From the NCBI RefSeq assembly GCF_045310695.1, contig NZ_JBJIAA010000016.1, positions 89,323 to 153,322 on the forward strand: a stretch of DNA of 64,000 bases. Reading direction: 5' to 3'. Origin of the DNA: Clostridium_S neuense. Lineage in GTDB: Bacteria > Bacillota > Clostridia > Clostridiales > Clostridiaceae. The translations under genes were made by a program, and so were the position numbers. Below are positions 16,847-26,366 of this stretch, piece after piece. The notes beneath the pieces were generated by a model. That model searched no databases and was not told where the DNA came from. It saw only the letters and a program-made list of their open reading frames with translations. Within the stretch, counting starts at the first letter, position 1. Every line of letters begins with the position of its first letter.

Positions 16847-17782
16847 TTATTTAGCAGACATAGTAGAAATAGTACTATTTGCATTATAAGTGCTTTTAAA
16901 AGTACAATCTATTAAATCCATTACTACCTTTAGAGTTTTATCATTCTTATCGAGTAATGGATTAAATTCAACTAAATCCATTGATTTAATAAGACCAGTA
17001 TTCATAAGGTATTCAATGAGATACTTACCTTCATCGACACTCATACCGTTTGATACAGGAGTTCCGGTTCCAGGTACCAATGCTTTATCAATACAATCTA
17101 TATCAAAACTTAAATGAACGGCTTCCACAGAGTTTTGGGTGAGCTTTTTTTGTACATCAGCTAATATAGCTTTAATACCTAACTTGTTTATATCTTTTGT
17201 AGAATATACATTTAATTTTCTATCTGAAATTAACTTATATTCTCCTTCATCAAGATCACGTGCTCCAATTATAAATACATTTTCAGGTTTTACTTTTCTT
17301 CCGCTGTAATATACATTTGTGAGTTCTGGTGAACCTATACCCATAGCAGCGGCAAGAGGCATTCCGTGTACGTTTCCTGATTCAGTTGTTTTATCTGTAT
17401 TTATATCACCATGAGCATCAACCCATATAACGGCTAAATTGTCATAATATTTACTAGCCCCTGAAATGCTTCCAAGTCCAAGAGAATGATCGCCGCCTAT
17501 TATGAACGGGAAATTTCCTGAAAACATAGAATTATATACTTCTTCAGCTAAATTAGTAGTAACATCAACAATTGGTTTTAAAAATTTCATTTTATTATTA
17601 AATAAAAATTTGTCTTCATCAGATACTTTTGGGACAAAGATATTTCCAAGGTCATAGGCATCGTGATTATATTTTTGGAATATATCCATTACATTATTTT
17701 CACGTATTTTATCTGGACCAAGATCTGCACCCTTTTTATCAGAACCGTAATATAGTGGTACGCCTATTAAGTTTATGTTCAT
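16847..17782 (-). CDS. rocF: Arginase (ureohydrolase family)
   Basis: The binuclear manganese motifs are complete: GGDHSLGLGS, DAHGDIN and SFDIDCID. GNVHGMPLA is typical of arginases rather than agmatinases. The protein has 311 residues from the ATG at 17782, which follows GGGAGG. It hydrolyses arginine to ornithine and urea. Spermidine genes lie elsewhere in the window (61473-63176) but are not linked to it. Formimidoylglutamase or another ureohydrolase remains a weaker alternative. It is monocistronic, with about 300 bp of AT-rich DNA upstream. Confidence 0.82.
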   Translation of the reverse strand: MNINLIGVPLYYGSDKKGADLGPDKIRENNVMDIFQKYNHDAYDLGNIFVPKVSDEDKFLFNNKMKFLKPIVDVTTNLAEEVYNSMFSGNFPFIIGGDHSLGLGSISGASKYYDNLAVIWVDAHGDINTDKTTESGNVHGMPLAAAMGIGSPELTNVYYSGRKVKPENVFIIGARDLDEGEYKLISDRKLNVYSTKDINKLGIKAILADVQKKLTQNSVEAVHLSFDIDCIDKALVPGTGTPVSNGMSVDEGKYLIEYLMNTGLIKSMDLVEFNPLLDKNDKTLKVVMDLIDCTFKSTYNANSTISTMSAK

Positions 17783-18083
17783 TATTATACCTCCCAAAAA
17801 AGAACTAGAAAAATTTAACTAAGTTTTTAATAAGTGCAATCAAATTCAAAAGCTTTAATCCTTCTGCCACCTTATTATATATTAAATACAGAAAATATAA
17901 AGTAGTAAATACATATACAAAATATTTCAAAAATTGTGAAAGTAATAATCATGCATAAAATAATTTTGTATAAATATTTTATATTAGCATATTATATGAT
18001 AATATGAATTTTAAATACATTATATATTATAACTTTAACCAAAAAAGTTTATAAATATTTATTAAAAAAATTGAGGTGAAAAT

Positions 18084-18482
18084 ATGGATAAAGATAAGGT
18101 TTTGGAGTTTATTAAAAGTGAGGATATAGAAGACATAGAGGAAATAAAATACAAACCCCAAGTTTTAGTTTTAAGATTCTATTATGATTTTGATGCAGAT
18201 GAATTGAATGCAGCAGAGGCTTTTGCAAATGACGAATGTGATGGCGAATCTCGTGGAGAGGTATGGTATGGTGAATTTTTTCTTCCATATTTGGATGATT
18301 TGGCGGCAGATAGTATAGGTGAAATAATGGAAAATTGTATGGATGAACTTGGAATAAGAACTCAGTTTGTGGTTTACAATGTTAGTGCAGATGAATATGA
18401 ATATAGTGAAGCTATAGGTATCTTTTTTGATAAGGATCAAGAATTTGATATTGATAATGTTCTTGATGAACTTAAATTGTAA
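18084..18482 (+). CDS. Acidic protein of unknown function
   Basis: The 132-residue protein is strongly acidic throughout (for example EDIEDIEE and ECDGESRGE). It has no membrane segment and no motif I can name. The start follows TTGAGGTGA. The composition and compact length suggest a soluble, conserved clostridial protein. The acidity might mean metal or protein binding, but that is only a guess. It lies alone between arginase and tRNA-Glu. The 190 bp after it contain no further credible gene. Confidence 0.55.
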   Translation: MDKDKVLEFIKSEDIEDIEEIKYKPQVLVLRFYYDFDADELNAAEAFANDECDGESRGEVWYGEFFLPYLDDLAADSIGEIMENCMDELGIRTQFVVYNVSADEYEYSEAIGIFFDKDQEFDIDNVLDELKL

Positions 18483-18668
18483 AATTATAACATATAGTTC
18501 TCCACATAAACATATCTATATGGATAGACTTGAATTTTGGAGAAATATACAGATAAACTATGTTAAATGTCAATATGGAAAGTATATCAAAAAAAAAGTA
18601 CTTGAAAGTATAAAATAAAATGTTATAATAAATAAGTGCTCAGGGGTAAAACATTGAGCACTAGTTAT

Positions 18669-18743
18669 GGCCTCATGGTCAAGCGGTTAAGACATCGCCC
18701 TCTCAAGGCGGAATCTCGGGTTCGATTCCCGATGGGGCTACCA
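18669..18743 (+). tRNA. tRNA-Glu (anticodon CTC)
   Basis: A full cloverleaf is visible: acceptor GGCCTCA pairing with TGGGGCT (with G-U pairs), a D-arm containing AAGCGGTTAAGA, the anticodon stem CGCC/GGCG with loop CTCTCAA, T-loop TTCGATT, and an encoded CCA. The anticodon CTC reads GAG only. The body closely matches Bacillus tRNA-Glu. A terminator hairpin follows about 10 nt later. Confidence 0.93.
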
Positions 18744-18752
18744 TTTAAAGAT

Positions 18753-18789
18753 AGGCAGGTTTACAATATTGTAGGTCTGCTTATTTTTT
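18753..18789 (+). terminator. Terminator after tRNA-Glu
   Basis: A 14-bp stem (18753-18766 pairing with 18769-18782, several G-U) is followed by a T-rich tract. Confidence 0.75.
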
Positions 18790-19005
18790 ATTTCTAGATT
18801 TGTTTTAAATAAATCAATTTGATTGGAAGTGATTGATATTATTTCCAATCAAATTGTATTTTTAATAAAATAATTTTACTAAAGATAAACTACTTTGAAA
18901 CTGTTTATCTATATATTAAGGTTTAATTATATGTTTAAAAATAATTTTAAATTAAGAGGCAGAATTTTAATACTTACATTAAACTAATTAAAAAGTATAA
19001 ATACA

Positions 19006-19185
19006 TTAAGCTGCCGATTGTTGCATATAAGTTCTTATCTGCTCATAGCGAGTCAAAAGCTTGTCTAGTTTCTGGCTGCACAATACTACATTGGGGTCAG
19101 TCAAATTGCTATTGCTGATTAATGAGTATAATGCATTCCTATAATAGTCAATTTTCAAAATCAATACTGCAAGTTCAAAATTCAA
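19006..19185 (-). CDS. Spo0E-like aspartyl-phosphate phosphatase
   Basis: This small (60-residue) protein ends with the family's hallmark helix SQKLDKLLTRYE preceded by a helix of matching length. Spo0E-type proteins dephosphorylate the sporulation master regulator Spo0A and delay sporulation. The start is TTG 19185, 5 nt after AGGAGGTG; a longer frame begins upstream of that ribosome site. Clostridia lack the Bacillus phosphorelay, so here it would act directly on Spo0A~P. The upstream gap to glpX (19204-19588) is AT-rich and shows no other gene. Confidence 0.75.
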   Translation of the reverse strand: MNFELAVLILKIDYYRNALYSLISNSNLTDPNVVLCSQKLDKLLTRYEQIRTYMQQSAA

Positions 19186-19588
19186 AATAACACCTCCTGA
19201 CAAAATAAAAACAATATATCAATTTTTATACTAAATAATAAATGATAGATTAAAAAGTGAGTAATATTTTTTTGGTGCGATTTTATTTTACCAAATAATT
19301 CATTATATGTAAAACTTTTTAAGATGTCAATTTAATACATATATCTACCAAAAATGATTTTTTACAGCTGGAAAATAATGTAAGCGACTCGAATTTTATG
19401 ATTTGCATAAATAGCAAATGTTGAAAAAAAGCTATATGTAAATAATTGTAAATAATAGAATTGGTCAAAATAGGTCAAAATAAATATAATGAATTTTTAT
19501 TTCGAGCAAAAATTGTTTTGAATGTTGAAGAAAAACTGATATTATATATTGTGTAAACAAATTTAATATATCGGAGGTAAATTAATTA

Positions 19589-20563
19589 ATGTTTGATGTT
19601 GATATATCAATGGATTTAGTAAGAGTTACAGAGGCAGCCGCTATTGAATCTTCAAAGTATATGGGAAGAGGAGACAAAATGGCAGCAGATCAAGCAGCTG
19701 TTGATGGTATGGAAAAAGCATTTAAATTTATGCCAGTTAGAGGAACTGTTGTAATAGGAGAAGGAGAACTAGATGAGGCTCCTATGCTTTACATAGGCCA
19801 AAAATTAGGAGTAGGCAAAGAGTATATGCCAGAAATGGACATAGCAGTAGATCCACTGGATGGTACTATTTTAATAGCGAAAGGACTTCCAAATGCTGTT
19901 GCTGTAATTGCTATGGGACCAAAAGGCAGTCTTTTACATGCACCAGATATGTATATGAAAAAGATAGTTGTAGGGCCACAAGCTAAAGGAGCTATTGATA
20001 TAAATAAATCACCAAAGGAAAATATAATAAGTGTTGCTAAGGCTCTTAGAAAGGATGTTTCAGAGCTTACAGTAATAGTTCAGGAAAGGGAAAGGCATGA
20101 TTTTATTATAGATGCTGCAAGAGAAGTTGGAGCACGTGTAAAACTTTTTGGTGAAGGTGATGTAGCAGCAGCACTTGCATGCGGCTTTGAGGATACAGGA
20201 ATAGATATACTTATGGGAATAGGTGGAGCTCCAGAAGGCGTTATAGCTGCCGCTGCTATAAAGTGCATGGGTGGAGAAATGCAGGCTCAGCTTGTACCAC
20301 ACTCTCAAGCAGAGATAGATAGATGCCAAAAAATGGGAATAAATGATGTTGACAAAGTCTTAGGAATAGATGATTTAGTTAGAAGTGATGATGTATTTTT
20401 TGCGGCTACAGCTATAACTGAATGTGATCTACTTAAAGGAATAGTATTTTCAAAAGATGAATGGGCTACAACGCATTCAGTAATAATGAGGTCAAAAACT
20501 GGTACAATAAGGTTTGTAGAAGCAAAACATGACTTGAATAAAAGCAAATTAGTGATAGAATAA
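19589..20563 (+). CDS. glpX: Class II fructose-1,6-bisphosphatase
   Basis: The class II signature residues are visible: GEGELDEAPMLYIG, the metal site VDPLDGT, and GIGGAPEGV. The 324-residue length matches GlpX. It hydrolyses fructose 1,6-bisphosphate in gluconeogenesis. It is followed after 36 bp by hprK, which senses the same metabolite, so the two are probably one operon for sugar-flux control. A CGGAGGT site precedes the ATG, and TTGAAG with a TATATT-type -10 lies about 50 bp upstream. Confidence 0.93.
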   Translation: MFDVDISMDLVRVTEAAAIESSKYMGRGDKMAADQAAVDGMEKAFKFMPVRGTVVIGEGELDEAPMLYIGQKLGVGKEYMPEMDIAVDPLDGTILIAKGLPNAVAVIAMGPKGSLLHAPDMYMKKIVVGPQAKGAIDINKSPKENIISVAKALRKDVSELTVIVQERERHDFIIDAAREVGARVKLFGEGDVAAALACGFEDTGIDILMGIGGAPEGVIAAAAIKCMGGEMQAQLVPHSQAEIDRCQKMGINDVDKVLGIDDLVRSDDVFFAATAITECDLLKGIVFSKDEWATTHSVIMRSKTGTIRFVEAKHDLNKSKLVIE

Positions 20564-20599
20564 AATTATATATTTGAGTTTATGAAAGGCGGTATTGGG

Positions 20600-21520
20600 A
20601 TGCCTGTATATGTGGAAAATTTAATTAAAGATTTGGGATTAGAAGTTTTAGTTGAGGGTGAAAAAGGTATAGAAATAAATTTGAGCGATATAAATAGACC
20701 TGGCTTGCAGTTTACCGGTTTTTATAGCTATTTTGCTAGTGAAAGAGTACAAGTTATAGGAAGAACTGAGTGGAGTTTTCTTGATGCTATGAGATCAGAA
20801 CTTAGAAGAAAAAGACTGGAAAAGTTCTTTAGATTTGATACTCCATGTACTATAATAGCTAGAGGCCTTAAGCCACAGCAAGAACTATTAGAAAGTGCCA
20901 GAGAATATAATAGATGGGTGCTTAGAACTAATACGCATACTACAAGATTTATAAGTAAAATTATGGGGTATTTAGATGAAAAATTAGCACCTGAAACCAG
21001 AATGCATGGTGTTCTTGTTGAAATTTATGGTATAGGTATACTTATAACAGGAGAAAGTGGTATAGGAAAAAGTGAAACAGCACTTGAACTTATAAAAAGA
21101 GGACATAGACTTGTTGCAGATGATGCAGTTGATATAAAGGAAGTAGAAGGAATATTAAGCGGAACTTCACCTTATATAACTTCTGGAATGCTTGAGGTGA
21201 GGGGAATGGGAATAATAGATGTTCCAGCATTATACGGTCTTAGTTCTGTTCTTACTGGAAAAACTATAGATCTTGTAATATACCTTGAACAATGGAAAGA
21301 AGGTAAGGACTACGATAGACTAGGAACGGCTGATGAGTATATAGAAATTTTAAATATTCCTGTAAGAAAGATGACGTTGCCTTTAAGACCTGGTAGAAAT
21401 GTTGCGGTAATAATAGAAACTGCAGCTGTAAATTATAGATATAGCTTAAGCACAAAAATTTCTCCAGTGGATACTATAAATAAGCGCATGGAAGAAGCCA
21501 GCCGAGGTATTCATGAATAA
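20600..21520 (+). CDS. hprK: HPr kinase/phosphorylase
   Basis: The P-loop GESGIGKSETALEL (near residue 151) and the family signature LEVRGMGIIDVPALYG are present, in a 306-residue protein of normal length. It phosphorylates serine 46 of HPr in response to fructose 1,6-bisphosphate and removes the phosphate when phosphate is high, setting carbon catabolite control with CcpA. ATG 20600 is preceded by AAAGGCGG; the upstream in-frame ATG overlaps that site. The stop overlaps the next gene by 8 bp. Confidence 0.95.
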   Translation: MPVYVENLIKDLGLEVLVEGEKGIEINLSDINRPGLQFTGFYSYFASERVQVIGRTEWSFLDAMRSELRRKRLEKFFRFDTPCTIIARGLKPQQELLESAREYNRWVLRTNTHTTRFISKIMGYLDEKLAPETRMHGVLVEIYGIGILITGESGIGKSETALELIKRGHRLVADDAVDIKEVEGILSGTSPYITSGMLEVRGMGIIDVPALYGLSSVLTGKTIDLVIYLEQWKEGKDYDRLGTADEYIEILNIPVRKMTLPLRPGRNVAVIIETAAVNYRYSLSTKISPVDTINKRMEEASRGIHE

Positions 21521-22055
21521 GAGTGAGCTAAGAAAAAAAATTCTCGAAATTAGAAATAGTATTGATGTGTACGAAAAACAGGTAAAGGACAGTAAGATTT
21601 TTAATAATATCATAAATAGCTATCAGTATAAGCATTCTAATAATATATTTATATTTGTAAGCTATAGTTCTGAGGTTGATACTCACAAAGTAATAGAATA
21701 TTCCTTGAAGAATGGTAAAAGGATTTTCGTGCCAAAGGTTATATCTAAAAAGCTTGGCATGGAAGTTATAGAAATAAGAGGATTTTCTGATTTGAAAAGA
21801 AGTAAATATGGAATTTTAGAGCCTTGCGAGAATAATTATATTAGACCAGAAGAGATAGATGTTGCTTTTATACCAGGACTTGCATTTGATAAAAAAGGTG
21901 GAAGGCTTGGGTACGGTGGTGGCTTTTATGATAGGTACCTAAAACTCTTAAAAAAGTCAACAGCTAAAATTGGATTATGTTATAGTTTTCAAGTTATTGA
22001 AAATGTTCCTATGGAGGAGTATGATATTAGAATAGATGGCATAATTGAAGATTAA
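21513..22055 (+). CDS. 5-formyltetrahydrofolate cyclo-ligase
   Basis: The 180-residue protein has the family's basic N-terminal helix (MNKSELRKKILEIRN), the EVDT segment and the C-terminal ATP/phosphate-binding GRLGYGGGFYDRYL motif. It converts 5-formyl-THF to 5,10-methenyl-THF. Its start overlaps the end of hprK, so it belongs to the glpX-hprK transcript. A terminator hairpin follows. Confidence 0.9.
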   Translation: MNKSELRKKILEIRNSIDVYEKQVKDSKIFNNIINSYQYKHSNNIFIFVSYSSEVDTHKVIEYSLKNGKRIFVPKVISKKLGMEVIEIRGFSDLKRSKYGILEPCENNYIRPEEIDVAFIPGLAFDKKGGRLGYGGGFYDRYLKLLKKSTAKIGLCYSFQVIENVPMEEYDIRIDGIIED

Positions 22056-22092
22056 ATGCATATAACATTTATGAAAAGTATAAAATAAGCTA

Positions 22093-22142
22093 AATGTACC
22101 TTAGTGCCATTTTTTAGTGCATTTTAGGTACATTATTTTTTT
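22093..22142 (+). terminator. Terminator of the glpX-hprK-cyclo-ligase operon
   Basis: AATGTACC (22093-22100) pairs with GGTACATT (22127-22134), with a partly paired interior, and is followed by ATTTTTTTA. Confidence 0.75.
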
Positions 22143-22160
22143 AGTTTGGAGGAAGACATT

Positions 22161-23570
22161 ATGGCTGAAACAAAAAAAGGGGCATTCGAAAAGAAATATG
22201 AGAATGCATGGAACAAATATGATGAAGTTGATTTGAAAAATGTTTTTGCACTTGGAGAAAGATATAAGGGTTTTATGTCAAAGTGTAAAACAGAAAGAGA
22301 ATGTGTAGCGGAATTTATAAGAGCTGCAGAAGAAAAAGGCTATAGAAATATTGAAAGCCTTATAAAACAAAAAGCAGTATTAAAACCTGGAGATAAGGTT
22401 TATGCAAATAATAAGGGCAAAACACTTGCAATGTTTATTATAGGCAAAGATAAATTTGAAGATGGAATGAAAATTTTAGGTGCACATGTAGATTCACCAA
22501 GGCTTGACTTAAAGCAAAATCCGTTGTATGAAGATACAGAAATGGCTATGCTTGATACACATTATTATGGTGGAATAAAGAAATATCAATGGGTTACATT
22601 ACCTTTATCAATACATGGTGTCATCATAAAAAAGGATGGAACTGTTCTTAATGTGGTGGTTGGAGAGGATGATAACGATCCTGTATTTGGTGTTTCGGAT
22701 TTACTTATACACCTTTCTAGAGAACAGCTTGAAAAAAAGCTATCTAAAGGTATAGAAGGAGAAAACTTAAATATATTAGTTGGAAGTATACCATTAAAGG
22801 ATGAGGAAGAAAAAAATAAAGTTAAAGCTAACATACTTAATATACTTAATGAAAAGTATGGAATAGAAGAGGAAGACTTTGTATCAGCAGAACTTGAAGT
22901 GGTTCCAGCAGGAAAAGCAAGAGATTATGGATTTGATAAAAGCATGATAATGGCTTATGGTCAAGATGATAAAATTTGTGCGTACACTTCTTTTGAGGCA
23001 ATGCTAGAAATGAAGGAATGTGATAAAACTTGTGTTACTCTTTTAGTTGACAAAGAAGAAGTTGGAAGCATAGGAGCAACAGGAATGCATTCTAGATTTT
23101 TTGAGAATACTGTTGCAGAAATTATGAATTTATGCGGTGACTACAGTGAACTTAAAGTTAGAAGAGCACTTGCTAATTCTAAGATGCTTTCATCTGATGT
23201 TAGTGCTGCCTTTGATCCTAATTTCCCATCTGTAATGGAGAAGAATAATTGTGCTTATTTTGGAAAAGGAATTGTATTCAATAAATATACAGGTTCAGGT
23301 GGTAAGTCTGGCTGCAATGATGCAAATCCTGAATTTATAGCAGAGCTTAGAAGCATACTTTCAAAGCATAAGGTTTCATGGCAGACTTCAGAACTTGGAA
23401 AAGTTGATCAAGGCGGTGGTGGAACAATAGCTTATATACTTGCTCAATATGGCATGGAGGTTATTGACTGCGGAGTCGCTCTTTTAAATATGCATGCACC
23501 ATGGGAAATATCAAGTAAAGCAGATATATATGAAACTAAGAATGGATATTTAGCATTTCTTATAGGTTAA
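22161..23570 (+). CDS. M18-family aminopeptidase
   Basis: The protein has 469 residues. Metal-binding segments include LGAHVDSPRLDLK, DKEEVGSIGATGM and the late histidine in NMHAPWE, all typical of the M18 (aminopeptidase I/aspartyl aminopeptidase) fold, which forms large cytosolic particles. ATG 22161 follows TTTGGAGGAAG. The in-frame ATG 15 bp upstream overlaps that site. It is a single-gene unit between the terminator at 22093 and the repeat region from 23580. Confidence 0.9.
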   Translation: MAETKKGAFEKKYENAWNKYDEVDLKNVFALGERYKGFMSKCKTERECVAEFIRAAEEKGYRNIESLIKQKAVLKPGDKVYANNKGKTLAMFIIGKDKFEDGMKILGAHVDSPRLDLKQNPLYEDTEMAMLDTHYYGGIKKYQWVTLPLSIHGVIIKKDGTVLNVVVGEDDNDPVFGVSDLLIHLSREQLEKKLSKGIEGENLNILVGSIPLKDEEEKNKVKANILNILNEKYGIEEEDFVSAELEVVPAGKARDYGFDKSMIMAYGQDDKICAYTSFEAMLEMKECDKTCVTLLVDKEEVGSIGATGMHSRFFENTVAEIMNLCGDYSELKVRRALANSKMLSSDVSAAFDPNFPSVMEKNNCAYFGKGIVFNKYTGSGGKSGCNDANPEFIAELRSILSKHKVSWQTSELGKVDQGGGGTIAYILAQYGMEVIDCGVALLNMHAPWEISSKADIYETKNGYLAFLIG

Positions 23571-23581
23571 TAAATACACTT

Positions 23582-23610
23582 GACAAAGGACAGAGGATAA
23601 TTGACAGTTA
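23582..23610. repeat. Dispersed repeat pieces (GACAGAGGA / AATTGACAG)
   Basis: It contains ACAGAGGA and AATTGACAGTTA, rearranged versions of the motifs at 15932 and 2674. It lies where the outer arm of foldback copy D would be expected and may have replaced it. Confidence 0.45.
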
Positions 23611-23637
23611 ATGTTGATTTATATTCCTCATGTCATA

Positions 23638-23787
23638 TAAATCTTGGTAAAGAAATCATAAAATACTTAGATATTTCAATCTGTTTGAGCATTTTTTAGC
23701 GAGTTATTGAAATATCTTAGGATCTTATGATTTTTTTACCTTAGATTTATAGAATTTTTTTAACGTGACGAAGCATTGTTACTTCTC
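23638..23787 (-). repeat. Foldback element, copy D
   Basis: On the minus strand it opens GAGAAGTAACAATGCTTCGT and continues through TTCTATAAATCTAAGGTA into an AATCATAAG stem, the shared loop (AACTCGCT..ATGCTCAAACAG) and the mirrored stem ending TACCAAGATTTA. The stem differs from copy A, but the partner strand carries the complementary changes. The distal outer arm is missing. Its start overlaps the last codons and stop of the minus-strand PHP gene. Confidence 0.8.
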
Positions 23788-24611
23788 AATTTTTTTAATA
23801 GTTTATCTAAGTTTTCACCGTCTAAATAAATATCTCCTAGTTTTCCATGTTTTGTATCAGAAATTTCATCTGTGTGAAAATCCGAACCTGCCGTTATAAG
23901 TTTATTATTTTTTTTAGCAAGCGATATAAAACGTTCAGTGTCATTTTTGCTGTTTAAAGGATATATTGCTTCAATCCCGTCAAAATTAAATTTTATCATT
24001 TCATCTACAGAGGTTTTCTTGATTAATATTGGATGAGCTAAAACTACAATTGCATTTGCACTTTTTAATATTTTAATCCCTTCATCAACTGAAACTTTTT
24101 TATTAGGAATGTATGCTGGACTTTCTTTATTTAATATATTATCGAATATATAATCATAAGTGTAATTATAACCAGCCGACATTATAGCACGTGCTATGTG
24201 TGGTCTTGCAATAACGCCTCTTGCATATTTTGTTAAGTCTTCATAATCTAAATCTATATTAAAAAACTTTTTTAAATTAGATACTATCTTTTTTGCTCTC
24301 CAAATTCTATACTCTTTCATTTCACTTAGAAAATTTTGAAAGTTTTTTTCTTTATACGAGGAATCTTTAAAATATCCTAATATGTGAATACTTTCACCGT
24401 TATGAAGTGTTGATAATTCTATGCCAGGTATAATTTTTATATTTGCCTCTTTGCTTAGGGTTATAGCAGGGTTTAAATTATCAGTTGTATCATGGTCAGT
24501 AACTGCCATTATGTCTATGCCCTTTGATTTGGCTAAGATAAGTAGGTCGTGAGCAGAAAACTTACCATCTGAAGCATTTGTATGCGTATGAAAATCTCCT
24601 TTGAAATACAA
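23760..24611 (-). CDS. PHP-domain phosphoesterase (YciV/RNase AM-like)
   Basis: The metal motifs of the PHP superfamily are in order: DFHTHTNASDG, VTDHDTT, GIELST, LAHP and GSDFHTD. The 283-residue size fits the YciV/TrpH group, which removes nucleotides from the 5' end of short RNAs or 3',5'-bisphosphates. The start is TTG 24611, 8 nt after AGGAGG. The last eight codons (RSNNASSR) and stop are encoded by foldback copy D, so the C-terminus is repeat-derived. Confidence 0.85.
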   Translation of the reverse strand: MYFKGDFHTHTNASDGKFSAHDLLILAKSKGIDIMAVTDHDTTDNLNPAITLSKEANIKIIPGIELSTLHNGESIHILGYFKDSSYKEKNFQNFLSEMKEYRIWRAKKIVSNLKKFFNIDLDYEDLTKYARGVIARPHIARAIMSAGYNYTYDYIFDNILNKESPAYIPNKKVSVDEGIKILKSANAIVVLAHPILIKKTSVDEMIKFNFDGIEAIYPLNSKNDTERFISLAKKNNKLITAGSDFHTDEISDTKHGKLGDIYLDGENLDKLLKKLRSNNASSR

Positions 24612-24720
24612 TAAAATCGCCTCCTAAACTTAATATATCAAAAATAAGTTTATTTGTCGATTTTATAATTTAGCTTTGCTTTAAATAAATACTTTTATCT
24701 ATCTAAGACAAAGCTTTATA

Positions 24721-25185
24721 TTATCTTGGAATAGCATATTTGCAAAGGCTGTAAGGATTTATTGAAGCAGGAATATCTGATATATTTAAAAAGTCTTTTT
24801 CATAGCTGCCATCCCAAGGGTATATAGATGCATACTTTTCATTATAAACATCTAGCACATACTTGTTTTTTGAAAATGTAAAAAATAACCTATAAAGAGG
24901 CTTGTTTGGAAGATCTTTAGGTCTTTTTATATAATTATGTTTTCTTAAAGCAGAAAGAAAGTTATAAAAATCATTTATTTCGTCTGAACTTAAATTATGA
25001 TTTTTATAATAGCTTGTATCAATTAATGAAGCTTTTATTTGCTTTTCTGTATGGAAGTTCTTTGAAAGCTCGTTTGTGTAGTAAAATATGTAAGGCTTTT
25101 TTTGATTAAACGAAAAAGAACATCCACAAGCAGTAAGGCAAATAAAGATTAATATTGAAAATTTAGCAAATCTAATAGATTTCAT
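24721..25185 (-). CDS. Putative lipoprotein of unknown function
   Basis: A short basic start and a hydrophobic segment end in a lipobox (LTAC) followed by GCSFSFN, so this is a membrane-attached lipoprotein of 154 residues. The rest shows no motif I recognise. ATG 25185 has a GGTGG site; an in-frame GTG lies 15 bp upstream. Confidence 0.6.
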   Translation of the reverse strand: MKSIRFAKFSILIFICLTACGCSFSFNQKKPYIFYYTNELSKNFHTEKQIKASLIDTSYYKNHNLSSDEINDFYNFLSALRKHNYIKRPKDLPNKPLYRLFFTFSKNKYVLDVYNEKYASIYPWDGSYEKDFLNISDIPASINPYSLCKYAIPR

Positions 25186-25265
25186 AAATAAAACCACCAT
25201 TGATTAAATTATAAGACTTATTATGTCTTACATAATAAATTATGATTATAGGAGGCTTTTTATTA

Positions 25266-26123
25266 CTATTTCATTTCATATGGTTCAGGATGTATTACTA
25301 TATAAGAGTCTGGAAATATTAAACTGACTTTCTTCTCTATAGATGAACAAATATCATGCGTTTCTGTAAGAGAATCTGTATTTATTATTTGTATATGAAT
25401 ATCAATTTCTCTTGTATTACCACTTTTTCTTGTCCTAAGTTTGTGATAGCTCTTTACGTTTGGATATTCTTTGAGCACATTTACTATTTTTTCGATATCC
25501 ATACTATCCAGACTGCTATCCACTAAATCTTTAACGGATTTTTTTATCAAGTTTATAGAAGTTTTAATTATTAGTAAAGAAACAGCTAGTGCTGCTATAG
25601 AATCTAATATCTTTATATGAGTAATTTTAAGTAAAATAAGCCCTACTAATACACCTAATGCAGTAAGTACATCTGTAAATAAATGAGCTGCATCTGCTTC
25701 AAGAGCTATAGAATTAGTTTTTTTAGCTGATTTAAATAAAATTATTGATATAAAGAAATTTATTAAAGAAGATGCTAGCATTACATATATTCCAGAATTA
25801 ATATTGTCTACAGGTGTATTTTCAAATAATCTTTTACCTGCTTCATATATTATTATAAATGCAGCAAGTAGTATTAAAAGAGCTTCAACAAAACCAGAGA
25901 TATTTTCGTATTTACCATGTCCAAAAGGATGATCTTCATCCTCCTTTTTTGATGATTTTTTTATAGAAATAAAAGCTATGAAGCTTGCTATAAGATCAAT
26001 TGAGGAATGAATTCCTTCGGATATAACACTTATTGAATTCATAGAAATTCCAGCAAACAACTTAAAAACTATGAGTATAGTATTTGACACTATAGATAGT
26101 TTTGCAGCATTTTTTTTATTCAT
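25266..26123 (-). CDS. Cation diffusion facilitator (CDF) family efflux protein
   Basis: Six hydrophobic segments and a C-terminal cytoplasmic domain are visible. HSSID in helix 2 and HLFTD in helix 5 give an HxxxD/HxxxD metal site, the pattern linked to zinc transport in several CDF proteins. HPFGHGKYE is the loop signature after helix 2. It should export Zn2+ or similar ions in exchange for protons. ATG 26123 follows GGAGAG; an in-frame start 39 bp upstream lacks a site. 285 residues. Confidence 0.88.
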   Translation of the reverse strand: MNKKNAAKLSIVSNTILIVFKLFAGISMNSISVISEGIHSSIDLIASFIAFISIKKSSKKEDEDHPFGHGKYENISGFVEALLILLAAFIIIYEAGKRLFENTPVDNINSGIYVMLASSLINFFISIILFKSAKKTNSIALEADAAHLFTDVLTALGVLVGLILLKITHIKILDSIAALAVSLLIIKTSINLIKKSVKDLVDSSLDSMDIEKIVNVLKEYPNVKSYHKLRTRKSGNTREIDIHIQIINTDSLTETHDICSSIEKKVSLIFPDSYIVIHPEPYEMK

Positions 26124-26366
26124 GTTAATCTCTCCAATCATGCTAATCAATTGGGAATACAATCTAATCTCAATTATTAATGATTACCTTTATAATTAAA
26201 AAAATTGACTAATAATATTTTAAAAAAAATTGTTTTAATATATAATAAAAGTCGTAAACAGAGTATATTGTAAGTTATAAATAAATTACAATGTATTGCT
26301 TTGTCTTTTTATAATATATGTTTTAACTTTAAAAGTGTGTATTAAAATAGTTTGGATGTGATTGAT

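Noticed and set aside
18427..18618. Plus-strand ORF overlapping the end of the acidic protein gene
   Set aside because: Begins inside the real gene in another frame, has no ribosome site and shows no protein-like pattern.
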